A stretch of 64,000 bases of DNA from Terramyces sp. JEL0728 (Eukaryota > Chytridiomycota > Chytridiomycetes > Rhizophydiales > Terramycetaceae). The notes beneath the pieces were generated by a model. That model had not been told where the DNA came from. It made no database searches and worked only from the letters and a program-made list of their open reading frames with translations. This document shows, piece by piece, positions 9,294-20,148 of the stretch; within the stretch, counting starts at the first letter, position 1; every line of letters begins with the position of its first letter. The DNA lies in contig JADIIU010000066.1 in the NCBI GenBank assembly GCA_027603945.1, forward strand, positions 1-64,000, in the 5' to 3' direction. A program made the position numbers and the translations under genes.

Positions 9294-10758
9294 TTAATAA
9301 ATATCAGCTAGGTAGTCGCCAAACCCTTCTCTGATATACAAATGCACATTCTTTCCACTTTCTTCAAGGTATGAGGCAAAATCCTCCTGATCACAAATAG
9401 AAATCATTGTCTTTTGATCTTCTTCGTCCAAATAACCAAATTCTGGAGTAGAAAACAAGTTCAGCTTTCTCTGTACTTTTTGCTGAACTTCTTCGAGCAA
9501 TGAAGTGGTGGAAAACCACAGGGCAATGTTTGTTTGGCCGCTGTGGATCTTGATTTTGATTTTGTCTCCTCCTAGTTGGCTTTCTTCGTACCCAGAGTCA
9601 GCACCATAATCACTAAATGGCTTTGGCGCTGGTTTGGGGGTTTCGTAATTTGACACGATTGCTGTGTATTCTTTCTGGTCCAGCCTAGAATTTTGTCCAG
9701 CAACCATTCGGGTATTTTGATTGTATGAGGTAGATAGGGAAGGCTGATCGTACTCTTTCGCTCTAAAGTCATTTCCCTGAATGATTTTAGCAGGCTCTTG
9801 ATATCTAGTAGCGTATTCGCGGTCTTCAAATAGCGTTGGTACGGACTTTGACTCTCCATAAGAATACTTTGTGGAGGGCAAAGAGGATTTTCGTGAAGAA
9901 ATCGCTTTGGGTTTCTGGGGTACTCTTGACGTGGTTGCAGACCTTTGCGGTGCTGTAGATTTAGCCCTGATGTTCTTTGAAATATCAGGATCAGAGTTGC
10001 TTCGAGCTCGCTGAAGTTTCTCCATAGGGGCTTCTTTTTTTCTAACGATAGTATCATATTTTGAGTTTTCTTCCAGGGTCGGATCAAGCATGGCCGCACC
10101 AGTGAAACCAATAAAGCCTACCTCTTCTTGCTTTGTATCTAGTACAAGTTTTCCGCCAGAGATAAACTCTTTTTTATCCAAATTCTTCTTTTTGTTGTTT
10201 GGCACTTCAAAAATAGATGCGAATGGAACTGAAAACAAGGTTTGACTATCTGAATTTGCAATGATGGTTTTTTGGTCAGAGGTTTTTGCTAATCGACGGG
10301 CTTCATCAATAAAAGACGCTGACTCTCTATCCTTTTCAAGTTGGTAACAGCAGATTCCCAGGTTGTAAAGCGTTTCACATCGATAAACTTTGTACTCCAT
10401 GCCCAACTGCTGATAGTCGATATATTCGTTTTCATGCAGCAACTACAGTTAGACTGGAATGTACTTCTAGAACTGCTCGGTAGCATTCATCAGCTTCATA
10501 GAACTTTCCCTGCATACTGCAAGCAAACCCCTTCTGGAAAGCAGCTACAGCCAAAAACTTGTCTTGGTCCAATGCTTGCCCATACATGATTTCAGCAGAT
10601 TCAAAATCGTCAGTGCGGGAATAAATCATGCCGATATTAAACAGGATTTTAGAGTAAGCTCCGACGTATCTTAAAGCTTCCAATGCCCCTTTCAAATCAC
10701 CTGAACGATACAAATCGTTTCCTTTAATCCAGAGAAGCAAATCTTCCTTTGAGGTCAT
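9294..10758 (-). CDS. NoxR/p67phox-like NADPH oxidase regulator (TPR + PB1)
   Basis: This is the cytosolic activator of NOX enzymes. A 22-nt intron (10443-10464) is removed; the ATG at 10758 begins MTSKEDLLLWIKGN and gives 480 residues. Residues ~1-160 are the p67phox TPR domain: FNIGMIYSRTDDFESAEI, AVAAFQKGFACSMQGKFYEADE, then IDYQQLGMEYKVYRCETLYNLG, one of the most conserved parts of the family. Next comes an activation-domain-like segment with SVPFASIFEVPNNKKK. A long Ser/Pro/Lys-rich linker follows, and a C-terminal PB1-like domain starting KIKIKIHSG. It has no SH3 domains, as in fungal NoxR and unlike animal p67phox. The intact NOX lies 6 kb away, and gene and partner probably act together. 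Confidence 0.88.
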
Positions 10759-11355
10759 AAACAGGTTAGAGGAAATATCCAAATGTCAAGTATTTAACAG
10801 ATTGAGGGGTTCCAACGAAGCCTTACGCGATTTTGTTTCACAATTCATTGATAAAACTTTTTTTATTGAAAACCCAGGTTGGATGCCTCAAAAAAGTCGC
10901 AGGGGCATATCTACTCACTGGCGTTCTTATTTTATGTCCTACCAAAGCATAGTATCGCAAATATAGAGATAATCAGAGTCCCTTGTGGCAGCGACGTAAT
11001 GCCCCGAGCAAGTTTGTCATTGGCTCATACACTTTTTTCCTTTGGCTTCCCAAAAAGTCGGTTCCAGACAAATTGATAATGAGTAATTAAACCGTTTGTT
11101 TCAAGAATTCTTTGTACTGCGTGATTGACTTGACAGACGAGTTTGGATCAGATTACGACCTGTGGAAATTGCCGTGATAAATGAGCAATGAGCATCAATC
11201 CGAATGGGTATATCAATCGAATCAAGACAATCTGCATATCAATCGAATTTAGTCAAATCAAGACAATCTGTACACCACATCGCGCTACAAGCTGAGAAAA
11301 CCAGTTGGAATTCAATAGCTGCTTTAACATAAACTAGTTCACATTTAAATATTTA
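10759..11355. other. Intergenic region upstream of NoxR with short direct repeats
   Basis: About 600 bp without a gene. It contains the interspersed direct repeats listed separately at 11209-11270, the NoxR promoter side, and the 3' end of the DUF4436 gene. Confidence 0.4.
11209..11270. repeat. Interspersed short direct repeats
   Basis: Two copies of TATCAATCGAAT (near 11210 and 11236) alternate with two copies of CAAGACAATCTG (11223-11234 and 11259-11270). The arrangement looks like one tandem duplication of about 36 bp or less with small changes. No function is evident. Confidence 0.6.
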
Positions 11356-12282
11356 TTAAGCCTTGCTATATTGCGGCTTGTCTCTTTGGTATTTGTGAAT
11401 GTAGTTGGCCATTAAAACACAGCAAGAAACCAAAACCAAAAACATGTTCCACATAAACCCTGCCAAATCAATCGTAGCGCCAATTGAAGGGATGCCTGGT
11501 TGAGTGTTTCTAATCGCTGGCAAAGCAAATAGCAAACTGGCTGTAACCGCAATGGTTGGAGGTTCGACTTTTCTTTCTCTAAACCATAATGTGGTTGCAA
11601 GAGTAAAGATGGTGAGGGAAAGAATCCACATTGACAGAACAATGAAAATGGAAAAGAACTGGGTAGTGAACGATCTCTTAGAGACCACGTTGACGGTGAT
11701 CAAATCAATTCCACTATCTGTTCCATTAAGAACTTGAATATCGCTTCTCCAACTTTGAATGGCACCGACAATACCGAACGCAATTGGTATTGGGGTCGAG
11801 TCGTTGGTATTTTGCGCATATAATACAAAGTCAGTTGTAAATGAGTCGAATGGATACCTATTGATATTGCCTGAAGATACACCCAAATTAATTGACTGCG
11901 TTGACATTGGGACACTTTTTGCAAAATTAATAGCGTTGCTGCCAATGACAACAGTGACTGCAGAAACAGGTCTTCGGAAGATACTATCCTTAACCCCATT
12001 AGCTGCCAAATTTCCAACAGGGAACAAGTTGAATCTTGCATGGAAAACATCATTGGCACTATCCAAACCTGTCAAATTACAGGTGATAAATATTCCATTA
12101 AAATCATCTGGAGGTGCTAAATATGGATTTGTAGATGTGTTTGACGGATGAGTTAGTTTGTCATTAGCAGAGTTGGTGTCTAAAATCGTAAGGGTGGGGA
12201 TCATTATACCCAATATTACGACAAGAGATATCAGGAGGAGTCTGGAGGGTTTTGTCAAATAATATAAAGTTGAACGTTCCAT
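11356..12282 (-). CDS. DUF4436-family membrane protein
   Basis: The ORF is intronless; 308 residues from the ATG at 12282. It has an N-terminal helix (LLLISLVVILGIMIPT), then a ~160-residue extracytoplasmic beta-rich region with several N-glycosylation sites and the NRYPFDSFTTDF segment. Three C-terminal helices follow, including the family-like LLFALPAIRNTQPGIPSIGATIDLAGFMWNM. DUF4436 proteins are widespread in fungi and some actinobacteria; their role is unknown. A TATA-like element on the minus strand (12312-12320) sits about 30 bp upstream, which supports this start over an upstream TTG. The YPFDS motif superficially recalls Cys-loop receptors, but the helix pattern does not. Confidence 0.8.
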   Translation of the reverse strand: MERSTLYYLTKPSRLLLISLVVILGIMIPTLTILDTNSANDKLTHPSNTSTNPYLAPPDDFNGIFITCNLTGLDSANDVFHARFNLFPVGNLAANGVKDSIFRRPVSAVTVVIGSNAINFAKSVPMSTQSINLGVSSGNINRYPFDSFTTDFVLYAQNTNDSTPIPIAFGIVGAIQSWRSDIQVLNGTDSGIDLITVNVVSKRSFTTQFFSIFIVLSMWILSLTIFTLATTLWFRERKVEPPTIAVTASLLFALPAIRNTQPGIPSIGATIDLAGFMWNMFLVLVSCCVLMANYIHKYQRDKPQYSKA

Positions 12283-12610
12283 GTCAAGTGGAGAGAATTT
12301 CCTTTGACTTGTTTTATATAAGCTCAAAGTTCGAGCCTGAGTTGGAGCCCAATCGCCACCATTTTCGCACAGTAAATCAGTGATTAACTACCTGTGTAAA
12401 ACTATTCTCACTGTTTTTTTTGAATTTGTTTTAACTGTTCATTTCAGAATTCAATTTCCAACTGAGGACTTGTGAAATTCGATTTCATGCCAGAGTCGCA
12501 CTCAAATAGTGGAAGGTCGACCATTCTCGGCAACGAATTCCGCAGCTGAGCTATATTAGTAAAGGTAGTAAGCTCAATAGTTTTTTTCTTTTTTTTCATT
12601 TCAAAAAAGG
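12283..12610. other. Divergent promoter region, DUF4436 / USP
   Basis: This 328-bp stretch between two start codons has the TATA-like element for the minus-strand gene at 12312-12320 and a long T/C-rich tract just before the USP start. No other gene is seen. Confidence 0.5.
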
Positions 12611-14427
12611 ATGTTTGACAAACTTGCATCCTTCAAGCAACAAAATTCAAGCAGGGAAATTCACTTTCAAGCTGCTTCGCAAGTTCCTCTCAGCTCCGGA
12701 ATTGGTCCTGGTAATAATATTACTTAGATAAGGATTGGGAAATTTAGGAAACACATGCTTTATGAATTCAGTCTTGCAATGTCTAACACATACACCTCCG
12801 TTACGCAATTTTATACTACAGGGCAGTCACAAGAAGAGCTGTAAACCATAGTCTTACAAATTAGGTAAATCCCCAAAATTTTGTTCGTTGTGTTGTTTCG
12901 AGGACCATTTTAGAAAATGTTCAAGCGCTCTACCTAAATCCATAGTGTATCCAAAGGCATTTGCGAGCAATCTAAGACAAATTGCGCGTCAATTTCGTCT
13001 TGGGAGACAGGAGGATTCGCACGAGTTCCTTAGATTTCTACTGGATGGAATGGTAGATTGATATTAACAAGAATGATGCTTTATCTGGAAAGAATTCTAA
13101 AATAGTAACTCCAATCCAGAAAATATTTGGTGGAAAGTTCCAAAGTCAAATCAAATGTCTTCACTGCAAATATTGTTCAAATACTACAGATCCAATCATG
13201 GACATTTCGGTTGATATAAAGAACTGCAACTCTATTGAACAAGCGTTACTCAAATACACTGCTCCAGAATCTTTAAACAAAGATAATCAGTACAAGTGCG
13301 AAAAGTATTACACGGCTAACAAAGATGCAATAAATTGCGAGACGCCGAAAAGAGACTTACCATTCATGAATCGCCAGAGATCTTGACTATCCAAATGAAA
13401 CGATTCGGATATCGCCCTGGTTCCAAAGTTACACGCCATATTAAATTTCCTGAAAAACTGGTCTTGGATCCATTTTTGTCGGAAAATAAATCCACATCGA
13501 CAAAGATGGAATACGAGTTGTATGGAGTATTGATGCATTCTGGCCATTCTACCAATTCTGGACACTATTTCTCATTTGTCAAACATACCAATGGTTGCTG
13601 GTAATAAGTAAACTGATGCAAGGTACAAGATGAATGATGAGGAAGTACACCCCGTCAATGTGCAGACCGTATTGTCTCAATGTGCCTATATGCTATTCTA
13701 CAGGCAAATTGGGGGGAAGAAGCAAAAGAATGGAGATTCTCATGCTTTTGCTTCAAAATCAGTAAAAAATAGAGAAATGAAAGTCAAAAATATAGATTCA
13801 GCTGAACGTAAAGAAATCAGACCTTCAGCAAATCTCAGAGGGCAAAAGTTGCAATCGGTAGGGGGCCCATCCAATAATCCTGGTGAACAGAGCGCATCTC
13901 CAACTGCAACATCTACCGTTACGAAATTAAACTCTACCTCGTATTGGGAGGCAACGGTTAGAGCTACCGAAGAAATGCCTAAAAACAGCTTCAACTCAAC
14001 AATGTCTTTCACTGTAAAACCACTAAAGAAGAAAGAATCCGATTTCTTGAAATCTATTGGTGTGGAGGTAGAACAAAAATCCCAGTCTGCTGTTGCAGGA
14101 AATAGCGACACAAAAATGTCGGCGAAATTCCAGCCAGATCTTGAAGAAAAGTTTGTTGAAATCAATGCAAGAAAGCCCCTAAAGAGTAATGGTACAAAGC
14201 AAACCGAAATTGTAGATATCACCAATAGTGCAAAATTAGTTCCATTGGCCTCTGCAAAAAGTTCTGGAGTAGTGTCCTGGAACCATTTGGCTACCACCGA
14301 TGTCGTATTTAATAGAAATAGAGCAGTTGGTGAGATGGATTCCAAAAAGAAGAGGAAAAGAGCTTCTCGTGATGATATGGAATATGATGCACCACAACTT
14401 AAAGGCTTAAAAAAGGTATCGAAATAA
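12611..14427 (+). CDS. Ubiquitin carboxyl-terminal hydrolase, USP36/42-like
   Basis: A cysteine-protease deubiquitinase. Five introns of 22, 24, 19, 20 and 22 nt interrupt it (12711-12732, 12841-12864, 13053-13071, 13305-13324, 13601-13622). The Cys box is [18 protein letters not shown]. Next come [11 protein letters not shown] and [21 protein letters not shown], which are typical of the USP36/USP42/UBP16 branch, then paired Cys motifs of the fingers. The His box is [23 protein letters not shown], followed by [10 protein letters not shown]. About 265 residues of low-complexity, Lys/Ser-rich C-terminus end in a nuclear-localisation-like KKRKRAS, which would suit a nucleolar or nuclear enzyme as in USP36. 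Individual exons look like unrelated small ORFs until the introns are removed. Confidence 0.9.
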
Positions 14428-14496
14428 CTAATGTAGAAACTAAAGAACCAGCAGCAAAACTTTAATCCAACCAAGCATAATAGATATTAAAATATA

Positions 14497-17400
14497 TTAA
14501 AAATTCTCCTCTATGGATTCATTTTCATGTTGTTCGTCTTGGGCAAGCGCCTTGACAATGTTTGAATCCACATAGTATTCCACATTGATGTTGCTGGATA
14601 GCCTCATTTTTAAGCGGTGAAGCAGCTCTGCTGCTTTTTTCAGATCCCCATGATTATAGCTGGTTTCAATCAATAGCCCAAATATATCGCCTATGCGTAT
14701 AACAATCTAAAGTCAGGTAATTTTACGTCAATATCTTCTTGATTCAGCAATTGCGCGCAGATTTGCTCGCACTGGTCAATATTTTGCAGCGCAGCTTGTT
14801 TGTGAGCATCCAAAAACAGCGATACAAGAGCCTGTTTATGCTTTAGCACATTCGACGGCGGGTTAGATTTGTCCTTTGCCAGTGCCTTTTCAGCTTCATT
14901 CAAAGCACTCAACGCTTTCTCATAATTCTGATACTCGTCGATTTCAATTTGAGCGCACGATTCATAAAATCGTGAGAGGGTCAAATAAGCTTTAGCCTAG
15001 CATTAACGATTATTACTTTAGTATAGAATTGGATAATTACTTTCATGATGGAAGTGTCATTTATCCAGTTTAGACTTTGCAAGTAGTTGGCGGCGATAAC
15101 AAATATTTCTGGATGCTTTGAGACGGCTAATATAAACAATGAATTACTGGCAAAAGTAATGATCCTATCCTTATCTCCAGATTTCAGTAAAGATCCCATT
15201 GCTTTTAATCTGTCGCCGCCAACGGTGTAGTATTTACAGGCTGTTTGATAGTTGGATTGAGCAAAGCAAATATTTGCAATTCTTATGTTGATTTCTTTGG
15301 CTTCGGATTCAGATATCTTTGACGTGTCTACCCTGGCAAGGAGCTCGTCGGTCAACGGAGCATTTTGTTTTTCGCATATATCCAAAACCTGATTAGCCGT
15401 GTATTACTTCTTTGTACTTGTTTCCAACAAGCAGTAGCTTTAGTGCAAGTTCATTTGAATTGTTTTCACTCAAGAATACAGAGGTAGCCTGCAGTATCTC
15501 CCCATCTTTTTCTGGATCTAACTCGGAAGCTAATATCAGCAGTAATTACCAATTGACTCTAACATAAATACATTCTTGGTTTTGATGCAGATGTCGATTG
15601 CTTTCTTGTTGTTTCCAGATTTGCTATAAAGCGTGACTGCTTTGTCGAAACGACCAAGGTTTTCGTAATGTTTCGCAACATCATTCATATGTACTGGCGT
15701 GCTTTGCAGAGCCAGCTGCATTAATGATTTTTCAATGTTGTGTTCCTTTGCCAATCGAATAGCATTACTAAAGCATTTTGCTCTTGAATAGTACACAATC
15801 GCATCGTCAAATTTGTTTTCTTGCTCAAATTCTCTTGCGATATAGTATGCTGCTGCATGATTCTTTGGATTTAAGTCTGCAATTTGCACAGCCTAGATTA
15901 AATAAGAATACTTGTTTGATATTTCCAGATAAACAGTGCACTCTAACTATTGCAAACACATCACCAACCATTTCATAATACTTTAAAGCAGTGGCAAAGT
16001 CGCCGTGGCTCTCGGCATTTTGTGCCCACCATCTTTTAATCTCAGGTTCGTTAGTTGTATCAATATAAGCCGGGATATCTTCGTGATTCTTCAGCATCAT
16101 CCTTGGAATGTCGGCCTTTGAGGCATTTGATTTTTCATATGCTGCGATAGCTCCAGTGAAATCATTTGTTTCTTCCAGGTATTTGGCAAAGTTGTAGTAA
16201 GTCGAAGGGAGTGACGGTCGGTCTTTTGAAGCCGAAATTTCAAGCGCTTGTTCCCATTTACCGGATGCCTATATTTAAGGATACTTACTTGATAGAATAA
16301 ATTCAGATCGCAATAATTCTTTGTTTCTGCCCAAATTTCTTTTGCATCATCGTACATCCCCAAGTGAATGGCATAGTACGCTGAAATGCTGTTATAATCA
16401 TTTGCTTTCTTCAAGTTCGACACTGTTCTCAAAACTTTGGCATTCTTTAGTTTTCTAAGACATAGCTGGGACAGGCTTGTTCGTCTTGTCTTGACACATA
16501 CGGATGCCATGTTCTCCCAAACTGCATTGTTTCTAATTAATTTTACAACTTTAACCGCCTCGTCTAAATCGCCTATTGCCAAGTGGAAACTGAATTCTGT
16601 AATTGTATGAACAATACTTTCATCTTCAGTATTGATTCCAGCGTATTCTTTAACCAAGTGCCGCACAAAGCTCTCTGCATCTGCTTTGAAATCCTTTTGC
16701 TGCGTTAATTTATTTTACTTTGTAGAAAATTTGATATGGCAAAGCTACCGCAACCAATGTATCAGTGTTGGTTGGGACTGGTTGAAAGTCTTTAAAAATC
16801 AACTCCTTTGGCGTTACAAAAAGCGAGATCACCTTATTTTAAAACTAAAATACTTGGTTGGCTGGTTTCGTGTCTTTTGGATTTAAAGCAAAGATAGTTC
16901 CATTTTGGACGTGGATTTGACATTGGACATATCTTGAATCTTTAATGTCCCAACAAATGGATTTGATCTATGATTAAAAGCAGTTACTTTGGATCCACAC
17001 TCATGCAGAAACATTTCCTGAGATTCGGGACAATATATTTTCAATACCGTGGGTTCATCGCAAGCTACGGTAAAGTTGAACTTGCCTGAAAATGCAATAA
17101 GACTGCCATCTACATTAGGCTTCATCAAAATGGATTGTGTATTCTCACCGAAATGTTCTTCAAGTGAGTGAGTAGATAACAACCTGTTGTCCTTTTGAGA
17201 AACTTCAAAGATCTTTAGCAATTGGCTAGTTGTGCACTGTCCATTAATCGCACATTACCAATAAAACTTTGTCTGCCGTGCATGCTATACCTAGGATATC
17301 GCCATCGGTTACAGGTAAAACAATCTCGCTTTTAAACCCAGACTGCAAATTTACAGTTGTCAGTAAGTTTTGATTCGCAACAAACACAAATTGGTTGTTG

Positions 17401-18864
17401 ATTGCAAATAAAGATGATTCGCACTGTATTGTTCCTGAATGCTGGGGCTTGATTCCGTCTATCGTTAATACATTGTACCAATTATGTATGTTTCAAGCCT
17501 TTTTCCAGTCCATACAGCTAAACCTTCCTTAAAGAGGCAGACTGCTCTAATTTTCTTTGATATCTCAAGAATTTCCGGCTTGGTAAAAGAGCTTTTGCAA
17601 CTTTCCAAAGTTAGAGTTTGAGTTCCCGTTTGCGATACCTGAATATCGGTGCCATATGCTGCGCTCAATAGAATTTGCTCTGATAGTACCTGAATTCCAT
17701 TTGCTTTTTTTATCAGCAGTGTGTTTTCTGAATTTCCTTTTGTTATATCCAATTACCCCATAATAACTTTTCAATTCCAGCGTTCATTTCGATTTTGTGT
17801 AGTGGTTCCCAATTATTTGATTGCATATTGGTGAATCTATGCCACAAGATAACATGGCAAGATTCTGTCGAAACAGCCAGTATGTTGTTTCGTTTGCAGA
17901 ATGAGAGGTTACGATACTCCATTGCGCTCAATTCTTGGTTTAGTTGAAATATACCAGGCCGGTCCAACACAATAGTTTCCTCGTTGGCAGAATCCCATAT
18001 TCTTGGTGGAGATTTGTTTACAATGAATGCGAGCAAGTCAGAGTCTATCCACTGCGAACAAAGCTCCTTTGCACCATTTGCATTCAAGGCACCGCCCAGC
18101 TTTATCTGTTGCCACTAGATTAACATAGAATACCGAGGTTTCCAACGTCAATTTACCATCGTTGTCCTGAACAAAATGAGAAAGGGTCATGTCGTCGTTC
18201 AACACCAACAGCAAATCTTTTCCGTCGTGATAGTATAGCAAATTGATTCGCGAATTTAATGATATGCATTCCATACAGTGGCCAACATCATCCGCAAAGA
18301 ATATTGTGCCTTGCTCTACCCCAATGAAAAATGGAGGACAATCCTTTTCTTTATTTCTTGAATTAATTCGATCTAACCTGCTATCCTTTGCTCTTTTTGT
18401 AGGTTTGAAAGCAACGTGGTCAATACGTCCTCGCAAACGATACTGAGACATGGTTGCTAGTTTTCCTCTCCCGTCTATTTTCCACACCACAACCCCTCCC
18501 TCTTCATCTCCAGTGATTAATCTGTTTCCTCCAGGACTCCATTCCAGACACGTAACATTTGAGTCATGGACATTTCCTTCTCTGAAACTAACATCTCCTT
18601 CAAGACACCATAATCCAACTGTTCCTACTGTTATTCTTATTCGAAACCGTTTTTCCAGGTAATAGCTAAAAACTTTCTTGTTGGATGCCATTTCAAGTTT
18701 GTAACTGACAGGTCTTTTTTGCCTGGTAGTGTTTGTGAAGCAACCAAGTCGTCGTCGTGCAGTACAACTGAGCCATCTTTATTATTTGATGCAGCGACAA
18801 GCGGTAATAACGGGTGGATAGCCAGTGCTGATACCTCCCCTTCGGAAAGTTGTCCAACCCACAT
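14497..18864 (-). CDS. IFT140: Intraflagellar transport protein 140 (IFT-A core)
   Basis: A core subunit of the IFT-A retrograde train that builds and maintains cilia and flagella. Removing 14 introns of 19-22 nt leaves 4089 bases, 1362 residues, against about 1460 in human. The N-terminal half is two WD40 propellers (WHPTRKFLAITWKN, CLEWSPGGNRLITGDEEGGVVVW, PPRIWD, ICWDIKDSRY). The C-terminal half is TPR solenoid with AVWENMASVCVKTRR, LNLFYQASGKWEQALEI, ALKYYEMVGDVFAIVRVHC, YYSRAKCFSNAIRLAKEHN, KAMGSLLKSGDKDRI, ANYLQSLNW and AQIEIDEYQNYEKAL. Those strings follow vertebrate IFT140 closely and in order. Its start is 144 bp from the divergent FBXO9-like gene. Its presence implies a flagellated stage. 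Confidence 0.95.
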
Positions 18865-19008
18865 TTGAAAACGCGAAAAGTGAATTAGCAGCGCAAAATA
18901 TTTTATATGCTAGTATGATTCGGATATATTTTGATCAATGTTTATGCATATCCCCTTGTTGGTATTACAAGTATTTGTCGACCTGTTTCGCGGAAAAACT
19001 TGCCTTAA

Positions 19009-20148
19009 ATGAATGTCAATGAAGAGTTGGAAGAGTTTCGTTCAAATTGGATAAGAGAAGTAAAAGAAAAGGCTCCAAAATCAGTGCCGGAGCCAGTTGA
19101 AGAGACTGAACTTGCAATGGAGCATTTTGTTTTAGCTGCCGACTTTGAAGTACTGCTTCAATTAACATAGCGGAACGGATCAATGAATGATGCAATGAAA
19201 CACTACAGGATAGCAACTAAACTAGACCCGGAAATTGAAAAGAAACACTGGAAGATGATGAGTCAAAAAATACAAATGGAGTTGCTGGAGCCATTTGAAA
19301 ATTTAGCTGTTAATGATGAATTTGAGGATGAAAAGGATGAAGAGCGAAAAGAAACTGCTGCAGCGGTAGAAGAAAACGGCAAAGACGAGGAAGTGGAAGA
19401 AAGTGTCTTTTTAAAAATACCATTCGAGATTTTGATTCTGATTATCAAAAGATCGCTGCAGTTTGATATTTACAACTACATGAAATTATCGTTGACTAGT
19501 AGTTGGATGAGGGAAGCGTTGAAGGATGAATCGATTTGGCGATATTTGTGTATAGCACATCATTTTGATCATCCACCACTAGCCTTGGCAGGACAACTGC
19601 CTTTGTATCGTGATAGCTGGTTTGCAATGTGGATGAAAAAGCCAAGGGTAAGATACGATGGTTGTTATATTTCTAGAGTGTCGTATGTGAGAAGGGGCAT
19701 GAGCGAAACCTTGTCTCTTTCGCAAGTGGTGCATCTGGTGACATACTTTAGATATTTAAGATTCTATCCAAATAATCAATTTTATCTTCTAACTTCATTC
19801 ACAGAACCGATCGAAATGGTGCAGGTAACTATCTTTGATGGCAGGGCGTAAACAAAAACTCAAAGATCAAAGATCTATGTAGCGGTACATGGCACTGGCA
19901 AGAGCACGGAGTACTGACGCTGAAATGGAATGATCTGCATAAGCCAGAACTAGTCCTCCGAGCCAAATTGAAAATATCATCATCAAAGGAAGGAAAGCAG
20001 GATAAATTGCATTGGGGTATATATTAATTCATCTTTAGTTGACTTTGTAACCTACAACGAATTCGACACTGAATATTCTCTTTATACTTTTCCCAAGGAT
20101 CAGCTAAAGACGTTCAGGTTCTCTAGAGTCAAGAGCTATATATATTAG
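19009..20148 (+). CDS. F-box only protein 9 (FBXO9/Hrt3-like)
   Basis: A substrate adaptor of SCF ubiquitin ligases. Introns at 19150-19170, 19825-19844 and 20017-20038 are removed to give 358 residues. The N-terminus has a TPR-like segment (GSMNDAMKHYRIATKLDPEIE), then an acidic linker. The F-box is near residue 115 (IPFEILILIIKRSLQFDIYNYMKL). The C-terminus is FBXO9-specific, with RYDGCYISRVSYVRRGM, VTYFRYLRFYPN, and a final FRFSRVKSY. The last 20 bases of this CDS overlap the last 20 bases of the kinase gene on the other strand. Confidence 0.85.

Noticed and set aside
11356..12282. DUF4436 gene as a second Cys-loop receptor, because of a YPFDS motif
   Set aside because: It has one N-terminal helix and three C-terminal helices, no WxPD loop and no M2 pore segment, while its C-terminal motifs fit DUF4436.
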